Below, one piece after another: positions 51,262 to 61,328 of a DNA stretch of 64,000 nt. Under the pieces are notes generated by a model. It saw only the letters and a program-made list of their open reading frames with translations. It searched no databases and had not been told where the DNA came from. Source of the DNA: Mycetocola lacteus (GTDB lineage Bacteria; Actinomycetota; Actinomycetes; Actinomycetales; Microbacteriaceae); assembly GCF_003667575.1 (NCBI RefSeq), contig NZ_RCUY01000002.1:310001-374000 (forward strand), written 5' to 3'. How positions within the stretch are numbered: position 1 is the first letter of the stretch; each line of letters starts with the position of its first letter. The translations under genes and the position numbers were made by a program.

Positions 51262-51294
51262 GTGTGGCCCCTCACCACTGGTGAGGGGCCACAC
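51262..51294 (-). terminator. Terminator after 51328-51543
   Basis: Perfect 15-bp stem GTGTGGCCCCTCACC with a 3-nt loop. A second small hairpin (51233-51249) follows on the minus strand. No U-tract in the minus direction. Confidence 0.7.
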
Positions 51295-51327
51295 AAAAAG
51301 CTCTGCCATGTAGGACCGGAGACCGGA

Positions 51328-51543
51328 CTACTCGGGCGAGGACGCCTTCGCGGCGGCCGCGCTGCCGGGACGCGGTGCCGGCGGCAGGCCCAGACGCACG
51401 CGCTCAACCGATTCCATCTCCGCATACGCCGCACGTTCGCCACGGTCGGCCCGGATGATCGAGCGCACGATGGCCCAGAACACCAGACCGACAAGGATGG
51501 TCGGGGTGACCGACCAGAGCGCGTTTACCCAGAAGTTTTCCAT
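51328..51543 (-). CDS. Small one-helix membrane protein
   Basis: 71 residues: MENFWVNALWSVTPTILVGL with one membrane helix (about 8-27), then a charged helix (RSIIRADRGERAAYAEMESVERVRLG) and a Pro/Ala tail. The ATG at 51543 lies inside the end of the upstream gene (19-nt overlap in another frame), with GGA nine nt before it, so it is probably translated by coupling. Function unknown. Confidence 0.65.
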   Translation of the reverse strand: MENFWVNALWSVTPTILVGLVFWAIVRSIIRADRGERAAYAEMESVERVRLGLPPAPRPGSAAAAKASSPE

Positions 51544-52643
51544 GATGATTCCATCGTACCCCGTTCCCCCGAGACTGACGAGTGCGCCGGGGCACCCGTG
51601 CTCAGCTCGGGCAGGCGGGGGCCCACGTCGGTGGGCAGGCGTCGCGCGAGGACCAGCCCGCAGGTGCCGACGGCCAGGGGAATAATGACCCGCAACAGGA
51701 TCGCGCCCCGGGCGTCCGGTCCGCCCGTCTCCTGAAGGGCGCTCATCACCGGTGAGACCAGCCCGGTGAGACCCCAGAGCATCACGGTGAGCATGACGAT
51801 GGTGCCCGCCGCCCGTGTCTGCGGATGGGAGCGTGCGCTCAGCGCACCGAGCCACACCAGGAGTCCGACCGACAGGAGCATCAGCATGCCACCGCGCACG
51901 ATGAGACCCACGGTGAATCCGAGGTGAGCCGAATACTCCCCCTGATCCCGGCCCAGGGCGGTGACGGCGGCGAGTAGCGCGAAGACCAGCGGGCAGGCCA
52001 GGGCCACGGCACCGAGTGCCAGAAACCAGACGCGCACCCCTCGGGTTTCGGGACGGGGCCGTCGTGGCGGGGTAGCCGTGCGCCAAGCTGATCCCACCCA
52101 CAGCACACACTGCACCACCACCAGCCCCCACAGCAGGCAGAGCAGGGTCCGCCCCAGCACTCCCGACGACGCAACCAGAGGCGTGGGAAGGGTGTCATGC
52201 ATGGTCGTCGCGATCCGGGACAGTCCCGATTGGGCCGCGAACACGGCAAGACAGCCGGGCACCACCACCATCAGTATCGGCACACCGATACTCGCCCCGA
52301 TTCGCGCGCGCGGCGACCCCCGACGCAACCCGGTACGCAGACCGCGCCAGCTGACAAATCCCACGGCCAGGACCAGGACCGTGGCCAGGGCCGCGACGAT
52401 CGTGGACCCCAGCAGGAACTCTCGTCCGATCCCCAGATCCGCGAATGGTGTGTGGTGCCCCGCACGGGCGTCCGCATCGGGGGCGAGGGTCACACTGAGG
52501 GGCAGGGCAAAGGCGCTATAGAAGAGCCAGATCGAGGCGAGCATCGCCGTGGCCCCGGACACAAACAGCACGGTAAGCGGGTTCAGCAGCGGCCGAAAAC
52601 GCGCCGGGACGAGGCGACCGGGAGACGCGGAGAGGGCACTCAT
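51525..52643 (-). CDS. Polytopic membrane protein, unknown
   Basis: 372 residues with about eight or nine hydrophobic helices (for example LTVLFVSGATAMLASIWLFY, ILMVVVPGCLAVFAA, LLCLLWGLVVVQCVLWVG). No catalytic motif and no family recognised; likely an actinobacteria-specific integral membrane protein. Start ATG 52643 with TAGCCT six nt upstream. Confidence 0.7.
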   Translation of the reverse strand: MSALSASPGRLVPARFRPLLNPLTVLFVSGATAMLASIWLFYSAFALPLSVTLAPDADARAGHHTPFADLGIGREFLLGSTIVAALATVLVLAVGFVSWRGLRTGLRRGSPRARIGASIGVPILMVVVPGCLAVFAAQSGLSRIATTMHDTLPTPLVASSGVLGRTLLCLLWGLVVVQCVLWVGSAWRTATPPRRPRPETRGVRVWFLALGAVALACPLVFALLAAVTALGRDQGEYSAHLGFTVGLIVRGGMLMLLSVGLLVWLGALSARSHPQTRAAGTIVMLTVMLWGLTGLVSPVMSALQETGGPDARGAILLRVIIPLAVGTCGLVLARRLPTDVGPRLPELSTGAPAHSSVSGERGTMESSWKTSG

Positions 52644-52649
52644 GCGCTC

Positions 52650-52655
52650 AGGCTA
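52650..52655 (-). promoter_or_regulatory. -10 box TAGCCT, leaderless start of 52643
   Basis: Same hexamer and same six-nt gap as before the acetyltransferase gene at 44479. Confidence 0.55.
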
Positions 52656-52700
52656 GCCGGGGAGCGACGGCGGTCCCGCGACGCTGTCGGTTATTGCACA

Positions 52701-52744
52701 CACCCGCGGCCCCGGATCGTGAGTACGATCCGGGGCCGCGGGTG
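52701..52744 (-). terminator. Very long terminator hairpin after 52755-53609
   Basis: Perfect 20-bp stem (arms 52701-52720 and 52725-52744) with GAGT loop, 10 nt after the stop. No U-tract. Confidence 0.85.
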
Positions 52745-52754
52745 CGGAGCCGGC

Positions 52755-53609
52755 CTAGACGCGCGGCTTACGCCAGGCGAGCACCAGCCAGTAGGCACTG
52801 ACGGCGACCGCGGCCAGCGCCAGCACAATACCCAGCAGGGCGGTGCCCGGTGCCGAGGCCAGCCCGATCAGCGAGCCAATCAGCTGAATGACCCCAAACA
52901 GGCCACTGAAACTCGCGAAGATCGTGCCCACCGTGCGCCCCCAGGCGCGGCCACGGCGCACGGGGAAGAAGATCAGCGCGGCGCTTCCCGCGGCGATGGC
53001 GATGGTGAAGATCGAGGCGAAGATCCCGCTGATCACCAGGAAGTTGTTGTCCAGCTGCGCCAGGGCGGGATCCCCGCCGGTAAACAACCCGACCCAGGTG
53101 TTGATCAACGCACCGAGAGCAAGGACCCCGTACTGAATCAGCGTGAATTTCGCCAGCGGCTGCGACACCTGGGGCGGGATCTGAGCGGGCTGGCCAAACT
53201 GCGCCGGCGACACGGGCGGGGCGCTGCCCAGCGGCGGCGGATAGGCCCCGGGGGCCTGCGGGTAGCCCGGCTGCTCGGCGGCGGGCTGCCCATATCCGGG
53301 CTGCGGGTATCCGGGCTGCCCATATCCGGGCTGCCCATATCCGGGCTGCGAGTTGCCGGGCTGCGGCGGATAGGCCTGCGGTGCACCCGGGGCCGGATAG
53401 GCGGTGGGTGCCGGATCGGACTGCTGACCATAACCCGGCTGCGGCGGATAGGCCTGCGGGGCACCCTCGGCCGGATTCGGCTGCGGCGGATAGGCGGTGG
53501 GCGGCTGCTCCGGCGGAGGGAACCCGGGCAGGGCCTGGCTCGGCGTCGAGGCATCGGTGGGATCGGATTCCCGCGGGGTCCCGTTCTGGTTCTCTTCTGG
53601 GGTAGACAT
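52755..53609 (-). CDS. Pro/Tyr/Gln-rich four-helix membrane protein
   Basis: 284 residues. N-terminal 150 are cytoplasmic low complexity with repeats of AYPPQP and PGYGQP; the rest has four membrane helices (from [20 protein letters not shown]). Such PGYGQP-membrane proteins are common in actinobacteria without known function. Start ATG 53609 set by TAGCGT six nt upstream. Confidence 0.75.
   Translation of the reverse strand: MSTPEENQNGTPRESDPTDASTPSQALPGFPPPEQPPTAYPPQPNPAEGAPQAYPPQPGYGQQSDPAPTAYPAPGAPQAYPPQPGNSQPGYGQPGYGQPGYPQPGYGQPAAEQPGYPQAPGAYPPPLGSAPPVSPAQFGQPAQIPPQVSQPLAKFTLIQYGVLALGALINTWVGLFTGGDPALAQLDNNFLVISGIFASIFTIAIAAGSAALIFFPVRRGRAWGRTVGTIFASFSGLFGVIQLIGSLIGLASAPGTALLGIVLALAAVAVSAYWLVLAWRKPRV
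53289..53352 (-). repeat. 15-bp repeats coding [10 protein letters not shown] units
   Basis: Repeated CATATCCGGGCTGCC-like units in tandem inside the gene above; in-frame and slippage-prone. Confidence 0.65.
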
Positions 53610-53615
53610 GGCGAC

Positions 53616-53621
53616 ACGCTA
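53616..53621 (-). promoter_or_regulatory. -10 box TAGCGT, leaderless start of 53609
   Basis: TAGCGT-GTCGCC-ATG on the minus strand. Confidence 0.55.
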
Positions 53622-53678
53622 AGCCCGAACCCTGTGCGTTGTCCGCATCTCCGGGGCGTGTCCCCGCTTAAATACCCG

Positions 53679-53702
53679 AAGCCCCGGGAAAACCCGGGGC
53701 TT
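53679..53702 (-). terminator. lysS terminator
   Basis: Perfect 10-bp stem AAGCCCCGGG with a 4-nt loop, 14 nt after the lysS stop. Confidence 0.8.
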
Positions 53703-53715
53703 CACGATATTTGTC

Positions 53716-55224
<1,509 letters not shown>

Positions 55225-55299
55225 ACTGTGTGTTCTCCTTGGGGACGGTGGCGTTCGCACCCCAGTTTAGCCCGGACCGACGCGGCCGCGCGCCCGCGC

Positions 55300-56010
55300 C
55301 TAGATCAGCGAATCGGGTTCCGGCTGCCGCGTGGTTTCGCGCAGCGCCTGATCCACCGCGCTACGCACCAGAGAGGAGAGGAATCCGCCGGGGTGCTCAA
55401 CCCCGATGTCCGCGAGGATGGAGGTCGCCTGGGTCACGATCGAGCGGGAGAACGCGGTGGCCGTGGTGATGGCCTCGGCATAGGCCGGGCGGTCGTCCTC
55501 GGCCACGATCACCGGCTCGGCGCCCATCTCCACCACCAGGGCCTGCCCGATCGGCTGCACCGGCGCGGGCGCGGTAACCGCGACATAGCTTTCGGCCAGC
55601 CGGGCCAGGTCCATGCTGGTGCCGGTGAAGGCGAGCGCCGGGTGCAGCGCGAGCGGAATCACCCCGCGGGATGCCGCCGGGGCGAGCACCGCGGTCCCAA
55701 ACTCGGCGGCCGTATGCAGCACAATCTGGCCCGGCTGCCAGGTTCCGGCCTCGGCCAACCCCTCAACCAGCGCGGCAAGCTCGGCGGTGGGCACCGCCAG
55801 GATGACCAGTTCGCTGCGCTCAATGATCTCGGGGATCTCCAGGATCGGCACCCCGGGCAAGATCGCCTCGGCCCGGTCGCGGCTGGCCTCGGAGATGGCC
55901 GAGATGCCGATTACCGCGTGCCCGGCACCGGCCAGCGCCGCGCCGAGAACCGGCCCCACCCGCCCGGCTCCAATGATTCCGACACCCAAACGTCCGGCAC
56001 GACCACTCAC
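55300..56010 (-). CDS. DUF2520 Rossmann-fold oxidoreductase-like protein
   Basis: 236 residues. NAD(P)-binding GIIGAGRVGPVLGAAL (about 11-26), then LVILAVPTAEL and the DUF2520 signature around HPALAFTG (about 140-147). Reaction unknown. In related genomes a panC gene commonly follows; here lysS comes next with a 75-nt gap. Start GTG 56010 with GGAGG about nine nt upstream; the codon overlaps the stop of the PH-domain gene. Confidence 0.8.
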   Translation of the reverse strand: MSGRAGRLGVGIIGAGRVGPVLGAALAGAGHAVIGISAISEASRDRAEAILPGVPILEIPEIIERSELVILAVPTAELAALVEGLAEAGTWQPGQIVLHTAAEFGTAVLAPAASRGVIPLALHPALAFTGTSMDLARLAESYVAVTAPAPVQPIGQALVVEMGAEPVIVAEDDRPAYAEAITTATAFSRSIVTQATSILADIGVEHPGGFLSSLVRSAVDQALRETTRQPEPDSLI

Positions 56011-57767
56011 TACTTTTCCTCCTGTGGTCCGAGGTCCGGACCCAATTCGATATTTTCGGCGACGCCCGCCACCGGATAGCGCTGTGCGTTTTCGGCGACC
56101 AGCTCGGCCTCGCGTTCGCTGCTCGGTTCCCAGCGTCCCAGGTCGATCCGCGGAGCCCCCGGGACCGGTGCCGAGGCGCGCGCCTGGGCCCAGCGGTGCG
56201 AGGTGTCGGTCCCGATGGCCACGGCCACCGCGGCAGATACCCTCTCAAACAGATCCACACTCTCCCGGGTGGACATATGCGGCAGGGTCGCCACAACCGG
56301 GCCGAGCACCGTATGCGCGGTCACACTGGCGATCCGCAGCCGGCGCTCGATCGGTCCCTGCGTGGTGTTCAGACTCTGCAACCGGGCCAGCGGGATGAGG
56401 TCCAGGTGACGCCAGATGACGCCGCGACGGAAGATCAGCAGATCCCCGGTCAGCGTGTAGCCGGTACGGCGCCAGGCGAAGGGATCCACCCAGGCAGCGC
56501 GCCGCGGGTTCCCCACAAAACCGCGTGGGTTCCGGGAGTTCAGCGCATCGTTCAGGAGCTCGCGGACGGGCTGATAGAACGGCTGGTTGAGCAGCAGGCC
56601 GACCACCGCGGCCGCGTCATCCAGGCGTCCCACCGGCAGCGCGGTGGTGGCTGAATCGGCGGCATTCAACGCCGAGGTGCCGGCCCGGTTGATCTGAACC
56701 TTCCACCATCCGAACGGACGCCACAGCAGCGGCTGGGTCACCCGCACCGCGTGCACCCGTCCCGGCGGGACGGTGTCGTTGGTGGTGGAGAGCAAACCCG
56801 CGCCGATCCGCATGCCCGCGGAGGTGCTGGCCACCGAGTAGCGCATGGACTTGGAGATCCGCGACCAGTAGTAGGAGACCACACCAAGGATCGCCGGCAA
56901 CAGCGCAAACAGCGACCAGTAGATCCCGCGGGTGACCATGACCGTGACCACGATGACCATCACGATCAAGAGCACGGTGGACAGGCTCACCACGGTCGAG
57001 ACGATCAGGCGCAGCGGGGACACCCGCACCACCGCGGTGACCTGGTGGGCGGCAAGATCCAGCTCGGGACCGAGCAGATCACGCGCGCGATCGGTCACCA
57101 GGTTTTCGAGCTTCGAGGTCGTAGTGGGTACTCCCCCGTCGCCGGGCTGTGTCGCCAGCGCAGGTGCGGCCGGACGATGCTGCTTTCCCGAAGCCAGGGT
57201 CAACAGGGCCGCACGCAGCGGCTCCGCATCGCGGGCGTGCAGGTACTCCAGGTTGACGTTGGCGCCGTCACCGGCAACCGAAACCTCCAGCTTGGCGGCC
57301 CCGAAGATACGGGCGAACAGCGGCCGAGAGATATTGACCGACTGGATCCGATCCAGCTGGGCCCGACGGTGTCGCCGAAACAGGATGCCGCTGCGAATCT
57401 CCACCGCGTCGGTTCCGATCCGGAAGGTCGCCATCCGCCAGGAAATGTAGAAGAACACGATCATCAGCACCAGCACTGCCAGCACCCCGCCCAGAATCAG
57501 CAGAATATTGGGGGAGTTGAGGATTTGAGTAACCGGATCATACTGTTCGGGACCGTTCAGCACCGGGACAAAAAAGGCCACCAGCCGCTCGCGGAAATTC
57601 GATACAACGATGCCGAAGATCACGATAAACGCGACCCCTCCACGCAGCAGCGGGGTCGCCGGGTGCATCCGGTGCCACTCGCCGTCGGTCAGGTCGGCGG
57701 CAGTGCGCGGCGTCGAGGCGGAAGCGGTTGCCGGCGTGGGCGGGATCGGGGCGAACTCGCCGCTCAC
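56010..57767 (-). CDS. Large bacterial PH-domain (YdbT-like) membrane protein
   Basis: 585 residues. Membrane helix pairs near 40-60 and 85-110, each followed by a bPH2/DUF304 domain (SWRMATFRIGTDAVEIRSGILFRRHRRAQLDRIQSV is the first, described from its FRIG and RRAQLDRIQ features), a second helix pair near 255-300, and two further bPH2-like parts. YdbS/YdbT pairs are unknown-function membrane proteins. GTG start 57767 overlaps the upstream stop by 4 nt (GTGA). Confidence 0.85.
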   Translation of the reverse strand: MSGEFAPIPPTPATASASTPRTAADLTDGEWHRMHPATPLLRGGVAFIVIFGIVVSNFRERLVAFFVPVLNGPEQYDPVTQILNSPNILLILGGVLAVLVLMIVFFYISWRMATFRIGTDAVEIRSGILFRRHRRAQLDRIQSVNISRPLFARIFGAAKLEVSVAGDGANVNLEYLHARDAEPLRAALLTLASGKQHRPAAPALATQPGDGGVPTTTSKLENLVTDRARDLLGPELDLAAHQVTAVVRVSPLRLIVSTVVSLSTVLLIVMVIVVTVMVTRGIYWSLFALLPAILGVVSYYWSRISKSMRYSVASTSAGMRIGAGLLSTTNDTVPPGRVHAVRVTQPLLWRPFGWWKVQINRAGTSALNAADSATTALPVGRLDDAAAVVGLLLNQPFYQPVRELLNDALNSRNPRGFVGNPRRAAWVDPFAWRRTGYTLTGDLLIFRRGVIWRHLDLIPLARLQSLNTTQGPIERRLRIASVTAHTVLGPVVATLPHMSTRESVDLFERVSAAVAVAIGTDTSHRWAQARASAPVPGAPRIDLGRWEPSSEREAELVAENAQRYPVAGVAENIELGPDLGPQEEK

Positions 57768-58405
57768 AGCCCGCTCCGTCGACTCTCGGCGACGGCCACC
57801 AGGTGGTCGCGCAGCTTCTCGGCCTCCGCCAGGGGCATTCCGGGAATGATCACGTTGGTGCCCACCGCGGCGGTCACAAATTTCAGCTCGGCCAGGCCGA
57901 AGGCACGGGCCACCGGCCCCCGGTTGATATCAACCAGCTGCATCCGACCATAGGGCACCGCGACGAAGCGTTGCCACATGATCCCGCGGCGAAACAGCAG
58001 GTCGTCCTCGCGCAGCAGATAGCCAATGGAGCGGGCACGGCGGGGAATCAGGATCGCGGTAATGATCAACACAATCAGGATTGCGCCACCGCCCAGCAAC
58101 GGCCAGATCGACTCGTTTAGCCACCAGATCAGGGCGGCCACCGCGGCGACCACGACCATCGTGACGGTGTTCCCGATCTGCTCGATCACGGCAAACTTCG
58201 GCGAAATCCGCTGCCACTGATCCCGCGGATAGTCGAGCTCCAGCGACCTCAGCTCGGGGCCACCCGGGGCCGGCGGGATCTCTGTAGCCGGAGGCTCCGC
58301 GAGCGAAGGCGCAGCGGCAAACGCGGGCCCGGCGGCGGACGGCTGCTCCGCGGCGGGCTCGCCGGTCGTCTCAGGAAGACGCGGGGGCTGCTCCGGGTAG
58401 GTCAT
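57764..58405 (-). CDS. Bacterial PH-domain (YdbS-like) membrane protein
   Basis: 213 residues: Pro/Ala-rich N-terminus (about 55), two helices (VTMVVVAAVAALIWWL and LLGGGAILIVLIITAILI), then one bPH2 domain (GYLLREDDLLFRRGIMWQR, VPYGRMQLVDINRGP). Partner of the next gene. ATG 58405 overlaps the DUF3180 gene by 35 nt. Confidence 0.85.
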   Translation of the reverse strand: MTYPEQPPRLPETTGEPAAEQPSAAGPAFAAAPSLAEPPATEIPPAPGGPELRSLELDYPRDQWQRISPKFAVIEQIGNTVTMVVVAAVAALIWWLNESIWPLLGGGAILIVLIITAILIPRRARSIGYLLREDDLLFRRGIMWQRFVAVPYGRMQLVDINRGPVARAFGLAELKFVTAAVGTNVIIPGMPLAEAEKLRDHLVAVAESRRSGL

Positions 58406-58847
58406 CGTCGGTATCCTCCGGCAGGGTGCACAGGTACTCGGCGATCAGGCCGCCCGCGCACAGGATCAGGGCACCCACGGTGGCAATCACCAGGGGTACC
58501 CACGAGTTTAGCGCGGGGCTCACCGCGCGGCTGAGGAGAAACCCGATCAGACCCAGTCCCACACCACTCAGTAGGGCACCGGTGACGGCCTCGGCCTTGG
58601 CGAGAACCAGGATCCGCATCGCATAAAACGAGTCAACCCGGCGGCGCGGTGTCGCCCGGATCGCACGATAGATCCGGGCAGCCAGAAACACCGTGACGCC
58701 GGCGATCAACAGCAGTGTGATCGGAAGCGACAGTGCGGGCGTCAGCAGCGGCCGACCGAGCCCGGCGAGGGTCATGTTGGTCAGTGCCCCCACCGCGGCA
58801 CCGATGGCGAGGAGCCCAATCAGGACACCATAGGAGGTCCGTTTCAC
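58371..58847 (-). CDS. DUF3180 membrane protein
   Basis: 158 residues, four membrane helices (YGVLIGLLAIGAAVGALT is the first; ALILCAGGLIAEYLC the last), acidic tail. DUF3180 proteins sit after folK throughout Microbacteriaceae; function unknown. GTG 58847 overlaps the folK stop (GTGA), the best start; the longer frame has a poor N-terminus. Confidence 0.85.
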   Translation of the reverse strand: MKRTSYGVLIGLLAIGAAVGALTNMTLAGLGRPLLTPALSLPITLLLIAGVTVFLAARIYRAIRATPRRRVDSFYAMRILVLAKAEAVTGALLSGVGLGLIGFLLSRAVSPALNSWVPLVIATVGALILCAGGLIAEYLCTLPEDTDDDLPGAAPASS

Positions 58848-59446
58848 GGCCGTTCCGTTTCGATCGGGGTGGTCTGCAACGCACGCAGGAGCTCGGCGAC
58901 CGGTCCGACACCGGGGAGGATCGCATCGGGGTCCAGGGCCCACCATGGGCCGAGCACGAAGTCCCGCTCGACCGCACGCGGATGCGGGATGGTCAGCGTG
59001 GGCGTCTCGATTTCCAGGTCGCCGTAGGTGATGATGTCGATGTCCAGCGTTCGGTCGCCCCAGCGTTCCAGACGCTCACGGCCGTGGGCCCGTTCGATTT
59101 CGGCACCGGCAGCCAGCAGGTCACGCGGGCTCAGCGTGGTGCGGACGCGGGCGACGGCGTTCAGGTATCCCGGCGCATCCGGGTCGGGACCGTCGAGCTT
59201 CACCGCGACCGAGTCGACCACCGGCGAGAGGGTGACTTCAAGGATCCCGGGCACATCGGACAGGTCGCGCACCGCGGCGTCGAGGGTTTCCGCGCGGTTG
59301 CCCAGATTGGCACCGAGGGCAAGGATCGCGGCAACCGAGTGCTGCGGGGTTTCGTTCGCGCGGACCTCATCACGGGCGAGCCGATCGAGTTTCGCCTGCG
59401 TATTGCGGGTGGGCGGCACGAGGCGCCCGCCGGGGAGCGGGGTCAT
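58844..59446 (-). CDS. folK: 2-amino-4-hydroxy-6-hydroxymethyldihydropteridine diphosphokinase
   Basis: 200 residues with HPPK features: LALGANLGNRAETL (about 43-56) and RWGDRTLDIDIITYGD (about 127-142), which binds ATP-Mg. Transfers pyrophosphate to the pterin before FolP acts. The N-terminal 35 residues are an extension before the domain. ATG 59446 overlaps the folB stop by 4 nt. Confidence 0.95.
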   Translation of the reverse strand: MTPLPGGRLVPPTRNTQAKLDRLARDEVRANETPQHSVAAILALGANLGNRAETLDAAVRDLSDVPGILEVTLSPVVDSVAVKLDGPDPDAPGYLNAVARVRTTLSPRDLLAAGAEIERAHGRERLERWGDRTLDIDIITYGDLEIETPTLTIPHPRAVERDFVLGPWWALDPDAILPGVGPVAELLRALQTTPIETERP

Positions 59447-59808
59447 CGGGTGCGCTCAATCGTCACGGCCACATCCCCAAACGGCACCGAAATCGGGGCG
59501 TCGGGCTTGTGTACGGTGGCGCGCACGCGCTCGGCGGCGGGGAAACTCAGGGCGACCGCGGCAACCCGCTCGGCCACGGTCTCGATCAGGTCCACCGGGT
59601 TGGCGGCCACGGCGGCCACCACGGCCTCGGCGAGCTCACCATAGTGGACGGTGGCGGCCAGGTCGTCTCCGGCGGCAGCCGGGTGCAGGTCGAGCCACAC
59701 CACCAGGTCGATCAGGAAGTCCTGGCCCTGTTCCCGCTCAAAGTCGAAGACGCCGTGGTGCGCGCGTACACGCAGTCCGGTCAGGGTGATGAAGTCGTTG
59801 GCAGCCAC
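59443..59808 (-). CDS. folB: Dihydroneopterin aldolase
   Basis: 121 residues: RAHHGVFDFEREQGQDFLIDL (about 15-34), VHYGELAEAV and the catalytic-region Lys in ATVHKPDAP. Cleaves dihydroneopterin to the folate precursor. GTG 59808, with a TAGACT box six nt upstream, shows an internal promoter after the 108-nt gap behind folP. Confidence 0.93.
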   Translation of the reverse strand: MAANDFITLTGLRVRAHHGVFDFEREQGQDFLIDLVVWLDLHPAAAGDDLAATVHYGELAEAVVAAVAANPVDLIETVAERVAAVALSFPAAERVRATVHKPDAPISVPFGDVAVTIERTR

Positions 59809-59814
59809 GGGGCT

Positions 59815-59820
59815 AGTCTA
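59815..59820 (-). promoter_or_regulatory. -10 box TAGACT, leaderless start of folB
   Basis: TAGACT-AGCCCC-GTG on the minus strand, in the only sizeable gap of the folate operon. Confidence 0.55.
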
Positions 59821-59916
59821 CGGCCGCGGGTTCGGCCCCGCCACACGAACGGCGGCGCGCGCTCCAACGTCCGGACGCGGCGACAGGAAGGTGTGCCGGA
59901 GCACGACCATTGCGCG

Positions 59917-60735
59917 CTAGGCGCGCAGGCGCTCCCATACGTCCAGCGCGCGGGCACTCGCCTGCGGCTCGTGGACGCGAACCCCCCAGATGCCGGCGTC
60001 GGCAATCAGCGCGGTGAGGACCGCGGTGGGCAGATCCCGCTCGGCCACGTCGGCATCAGCGGGAAGCAGCTCGCCGAGGAACCGTTTACGGCTGGCCCCG
60101 ATCAGCAGCGGGAATCCCAGCGCGGTCAGTCGGTCAAGTCCCCGCAGGATCGCCCAGTTGTGGGCACCGGTCTTGGAAAATCCGAGGCCCGGGTCCAGGA
60201 TGATGCGTTCTGGGGGAATCCCCGCGGCGCGCGCACCCGCCACAATCTGGGTGAGCTCGGCCACAACCTCGCGCACAGGGTCGTCATAGCGAGCCAGGCT
60301 ATCGCCGGCATCCAGGCGACCACGCCAGTGCCCGGCGATCAGAATCGCGGTGTTGGACTCGGCGACCACCCGCAGCAGTTCGGGGTCCGATTGCCCGCCG
60401 GACACATCGTTGACATAACGGGTTCCGGCCGCGACCGCGACCCGCGCGGTTTCGGCGTTCATGGTGTCAATTGAGGTGATGATCCCCGCCGCATTCAGCG
60501 CCTCCAGCGCCGGCTTCACCCGGGCAATCTCCTCGGCTACCCCGACGATTTCCGCGCCGGGACGGGTGGACTCACCACCCACATCCACGATGTCCGCGCC
60601 CACCTCCACCAGGGCCCGGCCGCGGGCAATCGCATCCTCGGGAGCCAGATAGTGACCGCCGTCGGAAAACGAATCGGGGGTGACGTTCAGCACCCCCATG
60701 ATCAATGGCCGCGTCATCAGCGGCCTAGCGCTCAT
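59917..60735 (-). CDS. folP: Dihydropteroate synthase
   Basis: 272 residues: LIMGVLNVTPDSFSDGG (pterin site, about 11-27), DVGGESTRPGA, NDVSGG and GASRKRFLG (sulfonamide/PABA side). Joins p-aminobenzoate to the pterin. ATG 60735 overlaps the folE stop; ATG 60717 is possible. Confidence 0.96.
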   Translation of the reverse strand: MSARPLMTRPLIMGVLNVTPDSFSDGGHYLAPEDAIARGRALVEVGADIVDVGGESTRPGAEIVGVAEEIARVKPALEALNAAGIITSIDTMNAETARVAVAAGTRYVNDVSGGQSDPELLRVVAESNTAILIAGHWRGRLDAGDSLARYDDPVREVVAELTQIVAGARAAGIPPERIILDPGLGFSKTGAHNWAILRGLDRLTALGFPLLIGASRKRFLGELLPADADVAERDLPTAVLTALIADAGIWGVRVHEPQASARALDVWERLRA

Positions 60736-61324
60736 GTGTCCCACCGATCAGGGCGAACACTTCCCCCCGACGCAGTGGGTCGGACAGCTCGCCGCGGCTA
60801 GCCATGGTCACCGTGCTGGAGGCTACCTGGCGCGGTCCGCGGGCGGAAACACAGCCGTGCTTGGCCTCCATGACCACCAGGGCACCGCGCGCATCCAGAC
60901 CCGTGAAGAGGGTGTCGGCAATCTCATCGGTCAGGCGTTCCTGCAGCTGCGGGCGCGACGCCAGGGTGTCGACAACCCGCGGCAGTGCGCCGAGGCCCAC
61001 CACCTTCTCGCCGGGCAGGTAGGCCACGTGGGCCACCCCGATAAAGGGCAGCAGGTGGTGCTCGCAGATCGAGCGAAACTCGATATCGCGCAGCAATACG
61101 ATCTCCCCCGGCCCCGACGTTTCATGCTCATCGGCCGCGGAATCCAGCGGCACCGTGTTGTTCAGCAGGGCGCGGGCATCCACGCCGATACCGGAAAAGT
61201 ATTCGGCGTAGGCCTCGGCCACCCGGCGCGGGGTGTCCTGCATGCCCGGACGGGCGGGGTCCTCACCGATCGCTTCGATCAGTTCGGACACCGCCCGCAT
61301 CACGCGTTCGCGATCCACTGCCAT
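60725..61324 (-). CDS. folE: GTP cyclohydrolase I
   Basis: 199 residues, type IA enzyme: EFRSICEHHLLPF (zinc Cys and His) and GLGALPRVVDTLASR; first step of folate synthesis (GTP to dihydroneopterin triphosphate). It starts 4 nt after the ftsH stop. Confidence 0.96.
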   Translation of the reverse strand: MAVDRERVMRAVSELIEAIGEDPARPGMQDTPRRVAEAYAEYFSGIGVDARALLNNTVPLDSAADEHETSGPGEIVLLRDIEFRSICEHHLLPFIGVAHVAYLPGEKVVGLGALPRVVDTLASRPQLQERLTDEIADTLFTGLDARGALVVMEAKHGCVSARGPRQVASSTVTMASRGELSDPLRRGEVFALIGGTHER

Positions 61325-61328
61325 GCGG

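Noticed and set aside
53281..53480. Regular repeats resembling a small CRISPR array
   Set aside because: Units are in frame within a membrane-protein gene and code Pro-Gly-Tyr-Gln repeats; no spacers.
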